The position numbers and the translations under genes were made by a program. From contig NZ_CP141606.1 of NCBI RefSeq assembly GCF_035593345.1, forward strand, positions 4,712,001 to 4,776,000: a stretch of 64,000 bases of DNA, in the 5' to 3' direction. Shown here one piece after another: positions 45,591 through 54,446 of the stretch (position 1 is the stretch's first letter; each line of letters starts with the position of its first letter). The notes under the pieces were generated by a model. That model saw only the letters and a program-made list of their open reading frames with translations. It searched no databases and was not told where the DNA came from. The stretch is from Lelliottia sp. JS-SCA-14 (GTDB lineage: Bacteria; Pseudomonadota; Gammaproteobacteria; Enterobacterales; Enterobacteriaceae).

Positions 45591-48242
45591 ATGAACGAAC
45601 AATATTCCGCGTTGCGTAGTAATGTCAGTATGCTCGGCAAAGTGCTGGGAGATACCATCAAGGACGCGCTGGGAGAGAACATTCTCGACCGCGTTGAAAC
45701 CATCCGTAAGCTGTCCAAATCCTCCCGTGCAGGAAATGAAGCGAACCGCCAGGAGCTGCTCACCACCCTGCAGAACCTGTCCAACGACGAGCTGCTGCCC
45801 GTCGCGCGCGCGTTCAGCCAGTTCCTGAATCTGGCTAACACCGCCGAGCAGTACCACAGCATTTCGCCAAACGGCGAGGCTGCCAGCAACCCGGAAGTGA
45901 TTGCCCGCACCCTCAGAAAACTCAAAGACCAGCCCGACCTCAACGAAGAGACCATCAAAAAAGCGGTGGAATCCCTGTCGCTGGAACTGGTGCTGACCGC
46001 ACACCCGACCGAGATCACCCGTCGTACGCTGATCCACAAAATGGTGGAAGTGAACAACTGCCTGAAGCAGCTGGACAACAAAGAGATCGCCGATTACGAG
46101 CGTAACCAGCTGATGCGTCGTCTGCGCCAGCTGATTGCCCAGTCCTGGCACACGGATGAAATTCGTAAATACCGCCCAAGCCCGGTCGATGAAGCCAAAT
46201 GGGGCTTTGCGGTCGTGGAAAACAGCCTGTGGGAAGGCGTGCCAAACTACCTGCGTGAGCTCAACGAACAGCTCGAAGAGAACCTGGGCTATCGCCTGCC
46301 GGTCGATTTTGTCCCGGTCCGCTTCACCTCCTGGATGGGTGGTGACCGCGACGGTAACCCGAACGTCACCGCGGAAATCACCCGCCACGTCCTGCTCCTG
46401 AGCCGCTGGAAAGCCACCGACCTGTTCCTGAAAGATATTCAGATCCTAATCTCTGAGCTGTCGATGGTGGAAGCTACGCCAGAGCTGCTGGAGCTGGTCG
46501 GCGAAGAGGGCGCCAGTGAGCCGTACCGCTATCTGATGAAAAACCTGCGCAGTCAGCTGCTGGCCACCCAAGCCTGGCTGGAAGCGCGTCTGAAAGGCCA
46601 GCGTCTGCCAAAACCGGCGGGCCTGCTGAGCCAGAACGAACAGCTGTGGGACCCGCTGTACGCCTGCTATAAATCACTGCAGGCCTGCGGCATGGGCATC
46701 ATCGCCAACGGCGAGCTGCTCGACACCCTGCGCCGCGTGAAGTGTTTCGGCGTGCCGCTGGTGCGAATCGATGTGCGCCAGGAAAGCACCCGCCACACCG
46801 AAGCGCTAGGTGAACTGACCCGCTATCTCGGCATCGGCGACTATGAAAGCTGGTCCGAAGCCGACAAGCAGGCCTTCCTGATCCGCGAACTGAACTCCAA
46901 GCGCCCGCTTCTGCCGCGCAGCTGGGAACCCAGCGAAGAGACCAGCGAAGTGCTCAACACCTGCAAGGCGATCGTCGACGCGCCGAAAGGATCCGTTGCC
47001 GCCTATGTGATCTCCATGGCGAAGACGCCGTCCGACGTGCTGGCCGTGCATCTGTTACTGAAAGAAGCTGGTATCAGCTTTGCGCTGCCGGTGGCGCCGC
47101 TGTTTGAAACCCTCGACGACCTGAACAACGCTAACGACGTGATGACCCAGCTGCTGAACATCGACTGGTATCGCGGCTTTATTCAGGGCAAACAGATGGT
47201 GATGATTGGCTATTCCGACTCCGCAAAAGACGCGGGCGTGATGGCAGCCTCCTGGGCGCAGTATCAGGCGCAGGATGCACTGATCAAAACCTGCGAAAAA
47301 GCGGGTATCGAACTGACGCTGTTCCACGGTCGCGGTGGCTCTATCGGTCGCGGCGGTGCTCCGGCTCACGCAGCACTGCTGTCGCAACCGCCGGGCAGCC
47401 TGAAGGGCGGCCTGCGCGTCACCGAGCAGGGCGAGATGATCCGCTTCAAATACGGTCTGCCGGAAGTGACCATCAGCAGTCTGTCGCTCTACACCAGCGC
47501 GATTCTGGAAGCCAACCTGCTGCCACCGCCGGAGCCAAAAGACGCCTGGCGTCATATCATGGACGAGCTGTCGGACATCTCCTGCGATCTGTATCGTGGC
47601 TACGTGCGTGAAAACAAAGACTTCGTGCCGTACTTCCGCTCAGCAACGCCTGAGCAGGAGCTGGGCAAACTGCCGCTCGGTTCACGTCCGGCGAAACGTC
47701 GTCCTACCGGCGGGGTGGAATCCCTGCGCGCCATTCCGTGGATCTTCGCCTGGACGCAAAACCGTCTGATGCTGCCCGCCTGGCTGGGTGCCGGTGCGGC
47801 GCTGCAAAAAGTGGTCGAAGACGGCAAGCAAAGCGAGCTGGAAACCATGTGCCGCGACTGGCCGTTCTTCTCTACCCGTCTGGGGATGCTGGAGATGGTG
47901 TTCTCGAAAGCCGACCTGTGGCTGGCGGAATACTACGACCAGCGCCTTGTTAAACAGGAACTCTGGGGTCTGGGTAAAGAGCTGCGCGAACTGCTGGAAG
48001 GTGATATTAAAGTGGTGCTGGCGATCGCCAACGATTCACATCTGATGGAAGATTTACCGTGGATTGCCGAGTCCATCCAGCTGCGTAATATTTACACCGA
48101 CCCGCTGAACGTACTCCAGGCAGAGCTGCTGCACCGCTCCCGTCAGGCGGAAGAAGCAGGCAAAGAACCGGACCCTCGCGTGGAGCAAGCGCTGATGGTC
48201 ACCATCGCCGGCGTCGCCGCTGGCATGCGTAACACGGGCTAA
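45591..48242 (+). CDS. ppc: phosphoenolpyruvate carboxylase Ppc
   Basis: Anaplerotic enzyme carboxylating PEP to oxaloacetate, activated by acetyl-CoA and inhibited by aspartate. It has 883 residues, the E. coli length. Active-site signatures [13 protein letters not shown] (about residue 130-142), [14 protein letters not shown] (about 540) and the glycine-rich [14 protein letters not shown] (about 578) are intact. The C-terminus GMRNTG, needed for activity, is present. Confidence 0.98.
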   Translation: MNEQYSALRSNVSMLGKVLGDTIKDALGENILDRVETIRKLSKSSRAGNEANRQELLTTLQNLSNDELLPVARAFSQFLNLANTAEQYHSISPNGEAASNPEVIARTLRKLKDQPDLNEETIKKAVESLSLELVLTAHPTEITRRTLIHKMVEVNNCLKQLDNKEIADYERNQLMRRLRQLIAQSWHTDEIRKYRPSPVDEAKWGFAVVENSLWEGVPNYLRELNEQLEENLGYRLPVDFVPVRFTSWMGGDRDGNPNVTAEITRHVLLLSRWKATDLFLKDIQILISELSMVEATPELLELVGEEGASEPYRYLMKNLRSQLLATQAWLEARLKGQRLPKPAGLLSQNEQLWDPLYACYKSLQACGMGIIANGELLDTLRRVKCFGVPLVRIDVRQESTRHTEALGELTRYLGIGDYESWSEADKQAFLIRELNSKRPLLPRSWEPSEETSEVLNTCKAIVDAPKGSVAAYVISMAKTPSDVLAVHLLLKEAGISFALPVAPLFETLDDLNNANDVMTQLLNIDWYRGFIQGKQMVMIGYSDSAKDAGVMAASWAQYQAQDALIKTCEKAGIELTLFHGRGGSIGRGGAPAHAALLSQPPGSLKGGLRVTEQGEMIRFKYGLPEVTISSLSLYTSAILEANLLPPPEPKDAWRHIMDELSDISCDLYRGYVRENKDFVPYFRSATPEQELGKLPLGSRPAKRRPTGGVESLRAIPWIFAWTQNRLMLPAWLGAGAALQKVVEDGKQSELETMCRDWPFFSTRLGMLEMVFSKADLWLAEYYDQRLVKQELWGLGKELRELLEGDIKVVLAIANDSHLMEDLPWIAESIQLRNIYTDPLNVLQAELLHRSRQAEEAGKEPDPRVEQALMVTIAGVAAGMRNTG

Positions 48243-48247
48243 TCAGT

Positions 48248-48320
48248 TTGCCGGATGGCGCTTGCGCTTATCCGGCCTACGGCTTTGTAGGCCCGGCAAG
48301 CGCAGCGCTGCCGGGCAATA
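48248..48320. repeat. REP-type pair between ppc and yijO
   Basis: GCCGGATGGCGCTTGCGC ... TATCCGGC and GGCCCGGCAAGCGCAGCGCT ... GCCGGGC lie just past the ppc stop. E. coli has eptC (yijP) here; no trace is visible. Confidence 0.8.
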
Positions 48321-48336
48321 CTTCGGTATTCACACC

Positions 48337-49185
48337 ATGCAATACGATATCAGCCAGATCCTGACCGACCTGATAAACGGCGGTTTACCGCTCCAACAAG
48401 TGCATTTCGCTAACCCCACGTCTCCCCCACCAGAGCTGGCCCTGCAGGTCGATTTTCCGCGTCTGGAGATCCTACTCGAAGGCTCCGTGCAGGACGCCTC
48501 GACGGGCGTTTTGCACCCAAATGATGTTCTGTACGTCCCGGCGGGCGGCTGGAACTTCCCGCAATGGCAGCAGCCTGCAACCGCCCTGAGCATTCTGTTC
48601 GGCAAGCAGCAGCTGGGTTTTAGCCTGGTGCAGTGGGATGGTGTTGCCCTGCTTAATCTGGCGAAACAACACGTGGCCCGCCGTGGCCCACGCATTGGCT
48701 CTTTCCTGCTGCAAACGCTGCATGAAATGCAGATGCAACCCCAGGAGCAGCAAACCGCACGCCTGATTACCTTAAGTCTGCTGAGCCATTGTACCGACCT
48801 GCTGGGCAGTCAGATCCAGACCGCCTCTCGCAGCGAAGCCTTATTCGGTGCTGTACGCGACTATATTGATGAGCACTACGCGTCACCCCTCACCCGAGAA
48901 TCTGTCGCCAAAGCGTTCTATATCTCGCCCAACTATCTGTCGCATCTTTTCCAGAAGACCGGCGCGGTAGGGTTTAACGAGTATCTGACGCAAACCCGGC
49001 TGGAGCACGCGCGCCAGTTATTGAAGGGATATGATCTGAAAGTAAAAGAGATCGCGCACAGCTGCGGATTTATTGACAGTAACTATTTTTGCCGACTGTT
49101 TCGCAAGAATACGGAACGTTCGCCGTCGGAGTATCGCCGCCAGTACCACAGCCAGCTTACCGGTAAGACGGCTAATCCAGAATAA
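48337..49185 (+). CDS. yijO: AraC-family transcriptional regulator YijO
   Basis: 282-residue regulator with an N-terminal cupin-like effector domain (DVLYVPAGGWNFPQW) and a C-terminal double helix-turn-helix of the AraC type (LTRESVAKAFYISPNYLSHLF ... VKEIAHSCGFIDSNYFCRLFRK). The start at 48337 gives MQYDISQILTDLINGG; the longer frame reads through a REP repeat. Its neighbours suggest it controls the frw/pfl genes, but the ligand is unknown. Its 3' end overlaps the end of frwD by 14 nt. Confidence 0.9.
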   Translation: MQYDISQILTDLINGGLPLQQVHFANPTSPPPELALQVDFPRLEILLEGSVQDASTGVLHPNDVLYVPAGGWNFPQWQQPATALSILFGKQQLGFSLVQWDGVALLNLAKQHVARRGPRIGSFLLQTLHEMQMQPQEQQTARLITLSLLSHCTDLLGSQIQTASRSEALFGAVRDYIDEHYASPLTRESVAKAFYISPNYLSHLFQKTGAVGFNEYLTQTRLEHARQLLKGYDLKVKEIAHSCGFIDSNYFCRLFRKNTERSPSEYRRQYHSQLTGKTANPE

Positions 49186-49528
49186 GCTGGGTGTGCTGCG
49201 GGGCCGATAGCATTTTACGCGCTGCGCTCATCACTTTTTGCGGATCGCGCAGGAACGCGTTAATCCCGCACTTCACATAGCGACACTGGTCGAATCGCTC
49301 CATTCCCGCCAGCTCGATATCGGTAATCAGCAGCACCACTTCCGCATGACGAATGTCTTCGCCAGTCAGCTCGCATTCAATACCGAGCGCCCCCTGCGTT
49401 TCGATGCGAACAGCCCATTTTTCCTGGCCGCACAGTTTTTCCAGCCGTTCGGCGGCCATGTAGGTATGGGCGACACCGCTGACACAGGCGGTGACGGCGG
49501 CAATTCGGTGTCCCGCGATCGCTGTCAT
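49172..49528 (-). CDS. frwD: fructose-like PTS EIIB component FrwD
   Basis: Cytosolic EIIB domain of a fructose-family PTS. It has 118 residues from the ATG at 49528, which has a good Shine-Dalgarno (TTGGAGG); an ATG at 49540 is too close to that site. The phosphocysteine loop is TACVSGVAHTYMAAE with C15. This is the second EIIB of the cluster, and FrwB carries the same loop. It starts 1 nt after the pflC stop. Confidence 0.9.
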   Translation of the reverse strand: MTAIAGHRIAAVTACVSGVAHTYMAAERLEKLCGQEKWAVRIETQGALGIECELTGEDIRHAEVVLLITDIELAGMERFDQCRYVKCGINAFLRDPQKVMSAARKMLSAPQHTQLILD

Positions 49529-49529
49529 A

Positions 49530-50405
49530 TTAACCTCCAAGGGTGACCAAAAATCCTGCCCGCTCGGCCATCTGTCGCAGGGTAGCGATCTCCTCTTCCG
49601 TGGGGACGGCCACCTGATTCATGGTCCATTCGTGTCCGAGCAGCCGGTATTTCGGCTCCCCGTACTGATGAAATGGCAACAGATGCAGTTGCCGTATTCC
49701 TGAGGGTATCAGAAATGCCAGCACGCGATTCATATTCGCCTCACTCAGCGTAAAACCTGGAATAAGCGGCACACGCGGGATCACGTTGATACCCTCCTCC
49801 GCCAGACGCAGAAAATTATCCAGTACCCGCGGCAGATTCATCTTCACCACCGTTTTCGCCTGTTCCGCATCCATGATTTTCAGATCGAATAGCACCTCAT
49901 CGCACTGCTTAGCTAATGGGAGCAAACGAGACAGCGGCGCATCGCCTGCGGTCTCGATGGCGGTGTGAATCCCCCATCGGCGCAGGCGTTGCAGGAGCGC
50001 AGTGGCAAACGGCGCCTGCATCAACACTTCGCCGCCAGAGAGCGTGACGCCCCCGCCGGAGGAGCGAAAGAAGACCTCGTCTTTCATCACTTCGCGCTCG
50101 AGTTCCTCCAGCGTCACGTCGCGCCCAATGTGCTCAAATGCACCGGAAGGACACTCCTCGGCGTCCCGCAGACAGGGTGCGCAGTGCAGGCATTTGCTCT
50201 CTCGGCGAACAGTTTCAATCTTCGGCGATATCGATTCCGGGTTCGCACACCACGGGCAGGTGTGGGGGCAGCCTTTAAAAAAAACCACCGTGCGAATGCC
50301 GCGCCCGTCGTTCAGGGAGTAACGCTGGATATTGAAGATCCGCGCCACATCGGCGCGGGTCTCGATCACTTCACAACTGATGCGCGGTGCGGCGGATAAT
50401 GTCAT
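49530..50405 (-). CDS. pflC: glycyl-radical enzyme activating protein PflC (radical SAM)
   Basis: Radical SAM activase that installs the glycyl radical on its partner PflD. It has 291 residues from the ATG at 50405; a longer frame to 50516 lies in the 3' end of pflD. The SAM cluster motif is CPHTCPWC (C46, C50, C53). A ferredoxin-like insert with cysteines KCLHCAPCLRDAEECPSG follows, and the SGGGVTLSGGEVLMQ glycine-rich motif is present. The start overlaps the end of pflD by 35 nt. Confidence 0.93.
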   Translation of the reverse strand: MTLSAAPRISCEVIETRADVARIFNIQRYSLNDGRGIRTVVFFKGCPHTCPWCANPESISPKIETVRRESKCLHCAPCLRDAEECPSGAFEHIGRDVTLEELEREVMKDEVFFRSSGGGVTLSGGEVLMQAPFATALLQRLRRWGIHTAIETAGDAPLSRLLPLAKQCDEVLFDLKIMDAEQAKTVVKMNLPRVLDNFLRLAEEGINVIPRVPLIPGFTLSEANMNRVLAFLIPSGIRQLHLLPFHQYGEPKYRLLGHEWTMNQVAVPTEEEIATLRQMAERAGFLVTLGG

Positions 50406-52665
50406 CCTGAATCTCCTTCGACAGCTCGACAAAGAAGGCGCTGTACCCGGCCACGCGGACCACCAGCCCGGCGAAATCCTGCGGACGCTGCTGGGCTTCG
50501 CGAAGCGTATCCGCATTCACCACGTTGAACTGAACATGCTGCAGTTTTAGCTGAGTAAAGGCGCGCAGGAAATCGGCCAGTTTGTGTAATCCCGCCTCCC
50601 CCTCCAGCGTCGCCGGTGTGAATTTCACGTTCAGCAAAGTGCCATTCGAGAGCAGATAGTTATCCAGCTTACTCACGGATTTCAGCACCGCCGTCGGGCC
50701 CTGCATGTCCTGGCCGAGCATCGGCGACAGCCCGCCGTCCGCCAGCTGTTCACCAGCAAAACGCCCGTCCGGAGTGGCCCCAACGACAGCCCCGAGCGGC
50801 ACATGCGCGGAGACGGTATAGGAGCCCGGCGTGAATTGCCCCCCGCGCGGGTTGCGATATTTTTCGACCTCTTTGCAGTAATGGCGCAGAAGTTCGGCGC
50901 TGATATTGTCGACCTCGTCGATATCATTGCCATATTTTTCAAATCGATTGATCAGCCTGGCGCGAATTTTTTCGCCTTCTGGCGTGGCGAAGTTTGCCTT
51001 CAGTACCGCCAGCAGCTCATCAAAGCTTAAGCGCTGCTGTTCAAACACCAGCCCTTTCAGGGCATGCAGCGAGTCGCTCAAGTTGGCGATACCAATGCCC
51101 TGCACGCCGGAGAAATTATACCGCGCGCCACCGTCGGTGATGTCTTTGCCGCTGCCGAGGCAGTCGCTGATAAACGATGAGAGCAGCGGAACCGGTGCCC
51201 AGTCGCGATGGCCAATGTCACAGATATTGCTGCCTTCCACCATGAGCGCGATGTAGTGGTTAATTTTATGGCGGATATGGTCGAGCAGTGCGTCATAACT
51301 GAGATCCGCATTGCCTTCGTTCTCCTGCATGGCGATTTCCATCACTTTCAGCAGGTTAAACATGGCGATATCGTGCAGCCCGTAGGTTTTGCCCGGAATG
51401 GAGAGTTCCACGCAGCCGACCACCGCATAATCGCGCGCATCTTCCAGCGACACGCCGCGGTTCAGGAACGCAGGCACCACCACTTCGTCATTGAAGATCT
51501 GCGGAATACCGGTGCCCAGACGGATGGTTTCCGCCGTCTTGAGCAGGAAGGGTCTGTCGATAAACTCATTCACCCGCACGCCGAGGTTCGGCTGAGGAAG
51601 CTGGATGCTCTGATACGCATCGAGACACAGGAATGAGAGCACGTTGACCGCGCTGCGACCATTTTCCGTCAGGCCACCTAACAGCGCGGTGTAGCCCGTC
51701 GGGAAACCGGCAAAATAGCGGGCGCTGCTGGTCGAGCGCAGCAGTACCACGTCGTTGCATTTCACCCACAGGGATTCTAATACCTCTTTGAGGAACGCCG
51801 GATCTTCGCCCTGAGTCAGCGAGGCCTGATAAAACGGCAGCATATACTGATCGAAACGTCCGATAGAGAGCGAGCTGGCGTTAGATTCATACTGCAAAAT
51901 GACGTTCATGTACCAGAACAGCTGACACGCCTGCCAGAAGGTTTGCGGCTTATGCTGAGCGTTGTGGCGCGAGTTTGCGGCGATGGTCAGCAGCTCCTGG
52001 CGACGCGTTTCGTCATAACCTTCAGCCATCTCTTCCGCCAGTGCCGCATAGCGCAGGATATGGCGCTGTGAGGCTTCAAGCAGCATTAACGCGGCCTGAT
52101 AAAAGTCGTTCTGCGGCTCGCGCTGGCAGTGTTCGTTCATCTCTGCCACCAGCGCGCCCAGCCCGTTATTGAGCAGGCGCGGGTAATCAATAATGATGTG
52201 CCCCTGGCCTTTGTCCGTCTGGTTAACGCTAAAAATTTGCGTGCTGACCGCGGCTTTCACTTCATCCGTCATCTGGCTGTTGATGAAGTCCTTCATCGAG
52301 CGTTTTTCCCAGTACGGATAAAGCACATCGCGATAGAGGCGTTTGTCCTCTTCGCTGATGGTAAAGCGATCCTGCGGTCGGGTGGCGAATTGCTCCAGCT
52401 CTTTCAGCAGCCAGTACGGGTCCATTTCGGGCGACATAATTCCGGCACGCGGCTTCACCGTACGGTTACCGGCAATCAGTTCGTCATCACGAATCGCGAT
52501 CTCAACGTGGTCGAGAATATACGCCGTCGCTTTCGCCCGACGCAGAATGACCGGTTCGCCTTCCGTCTGCTGATGGCTTTCGGTATAGAGCAGCGCACGT
52601 TCAAGGGATATTTCACGCGGGCTGGCGAACAAAGCGTCTTTCAGGCGCTGAATACGATTCGTCAT
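50371..52665 (-). CDS. pflD: glycyl-radical enzyme PflD (pyruvate formate-lyase-like)
   Basis: Anaerobic glycyl-radical enzyme of the PFL/GRE superfamily; the substrate is not established. It has 764 residues. The thiyl-radical cysteine is C418, with E420 two residues on (VVGCVEL). The glycyl radical is at G740 in VRVAGYSAFF, 25 residues from the C-terminus. The C-x-E motif resembles dehydratase or C-C/C-O cleaving GREs; pyruvate formate-lyase itself has a CC pair, so a true pyruvate formate-lyase activity is unlikely. It lies between frwB and pflC. Confidence 0.93.
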   Translation of the reverse strand: MTNRIQRLKDALFASPREISLERALLYTESHQQTEGEPVILRRAKATAYILDHVEIAIRDDELIAGNRTVKPRAGIMSPEMDPYWLLKELEQFATRPQDRFTISEEDKRLYRDVLYPYWEKRSMKDFINSQMTDEVKAAVSTQIFSVNQTDKGQGHIIIDYPRLLNNGLGALVAEMNEHCQREPQNDFYQAALMLLEASQRHILRYAALAEEMAEGYDETRRQELLTIAANSRHNAQHKPQTFWQACQLFWYMNVILQYESNASSLSIGRFDQYMLPFYQASLTQGEDPAFLKEVLESLWVKCNDVVLLRSTSSARYFAGFPTGYTALLGGLTENGRSAVNVLSFLCLDAYQSIQLPQPNLGVRVNEFIDRPFLLKTAETIRLGTGIPQIFNDEVVVPAFLNRGVSLEDARDYAVVGCVELSIPGKTYGLHDIAMFNLLKVMEIAMQENEGNADLSYDALLDHIRHKINHYIALMVEGSNICDIGHRDWAPVPLLSSFISDCLGSGKDITDGGARYNFSGVQGIGIANLSDSLHALKGLVFEQQRLSFDELLAVLKANFATPEGEKIRARLINRFEKYGNDIDEVDNISAELLRHYCKEVEKYRNPRGGQFTPGSYTVSAHVPLGAVVGATPDGRFAGEQLADGGLSPMLGQDMQGPTAVLKSVSKLDNYLLSNGTLLNVKFTPATLEGEAGLHKLADFLRAFTQLKLQHVQFNVVNADTLREAQQRPQDFAGLVVRVAGYSAFFVELSKEIQDDIIRRTAHQL

Positions 52666-52716
52666 GAGGGAACTCCTGTAGCTGAAAACAAGCCCGCCCC
52701 GAAGGGCGGGAGGACG

Positions 52717-53037
52717 TCAGGCGGTTTGCGCCAGGTGGGCATCAATTTTGTTCATGATCGCGTCAGCGCGTTTCACCGCATCGCTAATGTTGACGCGCAC
52801 GATGGTTTTCCCGGCGAAGCGCTCTTCAAACTTAATGCCGATATCTTTGGTCAGGATGACCATATCCGCCGCCGCGACGTCTTCAGCGGTCAGTTCATTT
52901 TCCAGACCGATAGACCCCTGGGTTTCAACTTTGACTTCCCAGCCTTTGGCTTTGGCGGCGCTTTCCAGCGCTTCGGCGGCCATGTAGGTATGGGCAACGC
53001 CAGACGGACAGGCAGTGACTGCAATAATTCGGGCCAT
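52717..53037 (-). CDS. frwB: fructose-like PTS EIIB component FrwB
   Basis: 106-residue EIIB of a fructose-family PTS. The phosphorylated cysteine is C10 in TACPSGVAHTYMAAE. Unlike FrwD, the C-P-S-G form is that of ordinary fructose EIIB proteins. It is co-transcribed with frwC (14-nt gap) and works with the EIIA domain of PtsA. Confidence 0.95.
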   Translation of the reverse strand: MARIIAVTACPSGVAHTYMAAEALESAAKAKGWEVKVETQGSIGLENELTAEDVAAADMVILTKDIGIKFEERFAGKTIVRVNISDAVKRADAIMNKIDAHLAQTA

Positions 53038-53051
53038 ATTCTCTTCCTCAC

Positions 53052-54131
53052 TCAGTTAATTTCGAAATCCAGATCCAGGTCGTCTTCTTTTTCCTCGACC
53101 TGCTTCGTGTTCTTACGCGCAATACTTTTGAGCACGTTGACGCTGATCGCCGTGACGACCGCACCCACAGCGACGGCGGCGATATACCCGAGCTTGCCTT
53201 CCACCACGGGCAGAACAATCAGGCCGCCCCATCCGGCATAACACTGCGCGCCAAACACCGCGGCGGTGACTGCCCCACAGGCGGAGCCGAGCATAATGGA
53301 GGGGATCACACGCAACGGATCGGCGGCAGCAAAGGGAATCGCCCCTTCCGTCACGCCCACGCAGCCCATCACCAGCGCCGCTTTACCCGCTTCGCGCTCT
53401 TCCGCATTGAAATTCTTACGATTAATCAGCGTCGCCAGGCCGAGACCTAAAGGCGGGACGCAGATCCCGACCGCCGCAATAGCGACCACCGTATACACCC
53501 CCTGCGCCACGCAAATCAGCATGAAGGCGTAGGCCACTTTGTTGATAGGGCCACCCATGTCGAAGGCCAGCATCAGCCCCATGATGACGGCGAGAACTAC
53601 GATGCTTCCCTGCTGCATGCCCTGCAGCCAGTGCGTTAAGCCGGTGGTGAGCGCGCCGACAGGTTCGCCGAGACCCCACATCATGATCCCTGCGGTCACA
53701 AATGTGCCAATGATAGGAATGATGAAAATCGGCATTACCGAGCGCAGCACTTTCGGCACCGGCAGTTTTTTCAGGTAGAAGACCACGATACCGCCGAGGA
53801 TCCCGGCGATGATGGCACCGAAGAAACCGGCACCGAAGCTGTTACCGACCCAGGCCGCGATAGCACAGGGCGCGAGCGCCGCACGTTCGGCAATGGAGTA
53901 ACCGATATAGGCCGCCAGGAATGGCACCATCAGCGTTAAGCCCGCCACGCCGAGATCGAACAGTTTTTTCAGATTGGGATCGGTGGCGGCGTCCGGGACC
54001 GCGCCCTTACCGTAAAGCATGACCGAAACGGCCAGCAAAATACCGCCTGCGACGACGAAGGGGATCATGTGCGACACCCCAGTCATCAGATGCTGCCGCG
54101 TGTTCTTGAGAATATGCACCAACTCTTTCAT
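53052..54131 (-). CDS. frwC: fructose-like PTS EIIC permease FrwC
   Basis: Membrane EIIC of a fructose-family PTS. It has 359 residues from the ATG at 54131, preceded by CGGGAGCG; the longer frame to 54302 is not conserved. There are about ten hydrophobic segments, starting with MTGVSHMIPFVVAGGILLA. GVTEGAIPFAAADPLRVIPS is the fructose EIIC substrate-loop motif. The acidic tail is EKEDDLDLDFEIN. It is first in the minus-strand transcript frwC-frwB-pflD-pflC-frwD and divergent from ptsA. Confidence 0.95.
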   Translation of the reverse strand: MKELVHILKNTRQHLMTGVSHMIPFVVAGGILLAVSVMLYGKGAVPDAATDPNLKKLFDLGVAGLTLMVPFLAAYIGYSIAERAALAPCAIAAWVGNSFGAGFFGAIIAGILGGIVVFYLKKLPVPKVLRSVMPIFIIPIIGTFVTAGIMMWGLGEPVGALTTGLTHWLQGMQQGSIVVLAVIMGLMLAFDMGGPINKVAYAFMLICVAQGVYTVVAIAAVGICVPPLGLGLATLINRKNFNAEEREAGKAALVMGCVGVTEGAIPFAAADPLRVIPSIMLGSACGAVTAAVFGAQCYAGWGGLIVLPVVEGKLGYIAAVAVGAVVTAISVNVLKSIARKNTKQVEEKEDDLDLDFEIN

Positions 54132-54314
54132 GTGTCGCTCCCGGGCTTTTATCTGCCCATATCCATAGAGATGTTGTGGCAAACAATAGGCAATCGGGAA
54201 GACGGCTGACAGTGGACAAAAAGGCCATTTGCTGGATTTTTGTAATGTAGAAAGAAAAATGCGATCCGCCTCGTAATTTCCGTCCCGCGTCGAATCGCCC
54301 AAAAACAGAGAACC

Positions 54315-54330
54315 TGTGAGTCAAATCTCA
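54315..54330. promoter_or_regulatory. candidate CRP site in the frwC-ptsA divergent region
   Basis: TGTGA, six bases and TCTCA resemble the CRP consensus TGTGA-N6-TCACA with one mismatch. It lies in the 315-nt gap (54132-54446) between divergent PTS genes, where cAMP-CRP control is plausible. No other feature is clear in the gap apart from the ptsA ribosome site (CAGGAGT). Confidence 0.45.
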
Positions 54331-54446
54331 CTTTTAGCCTGACATTACATTTGTCCAGCGTTTGGCAGTTTTGTCACATGGCGCGGTTCGTCGTCACGCT
54401 CGTATGCTTTCCCCTAATAGTGGTTTGGGATTTCAGGAGTGTGCGT

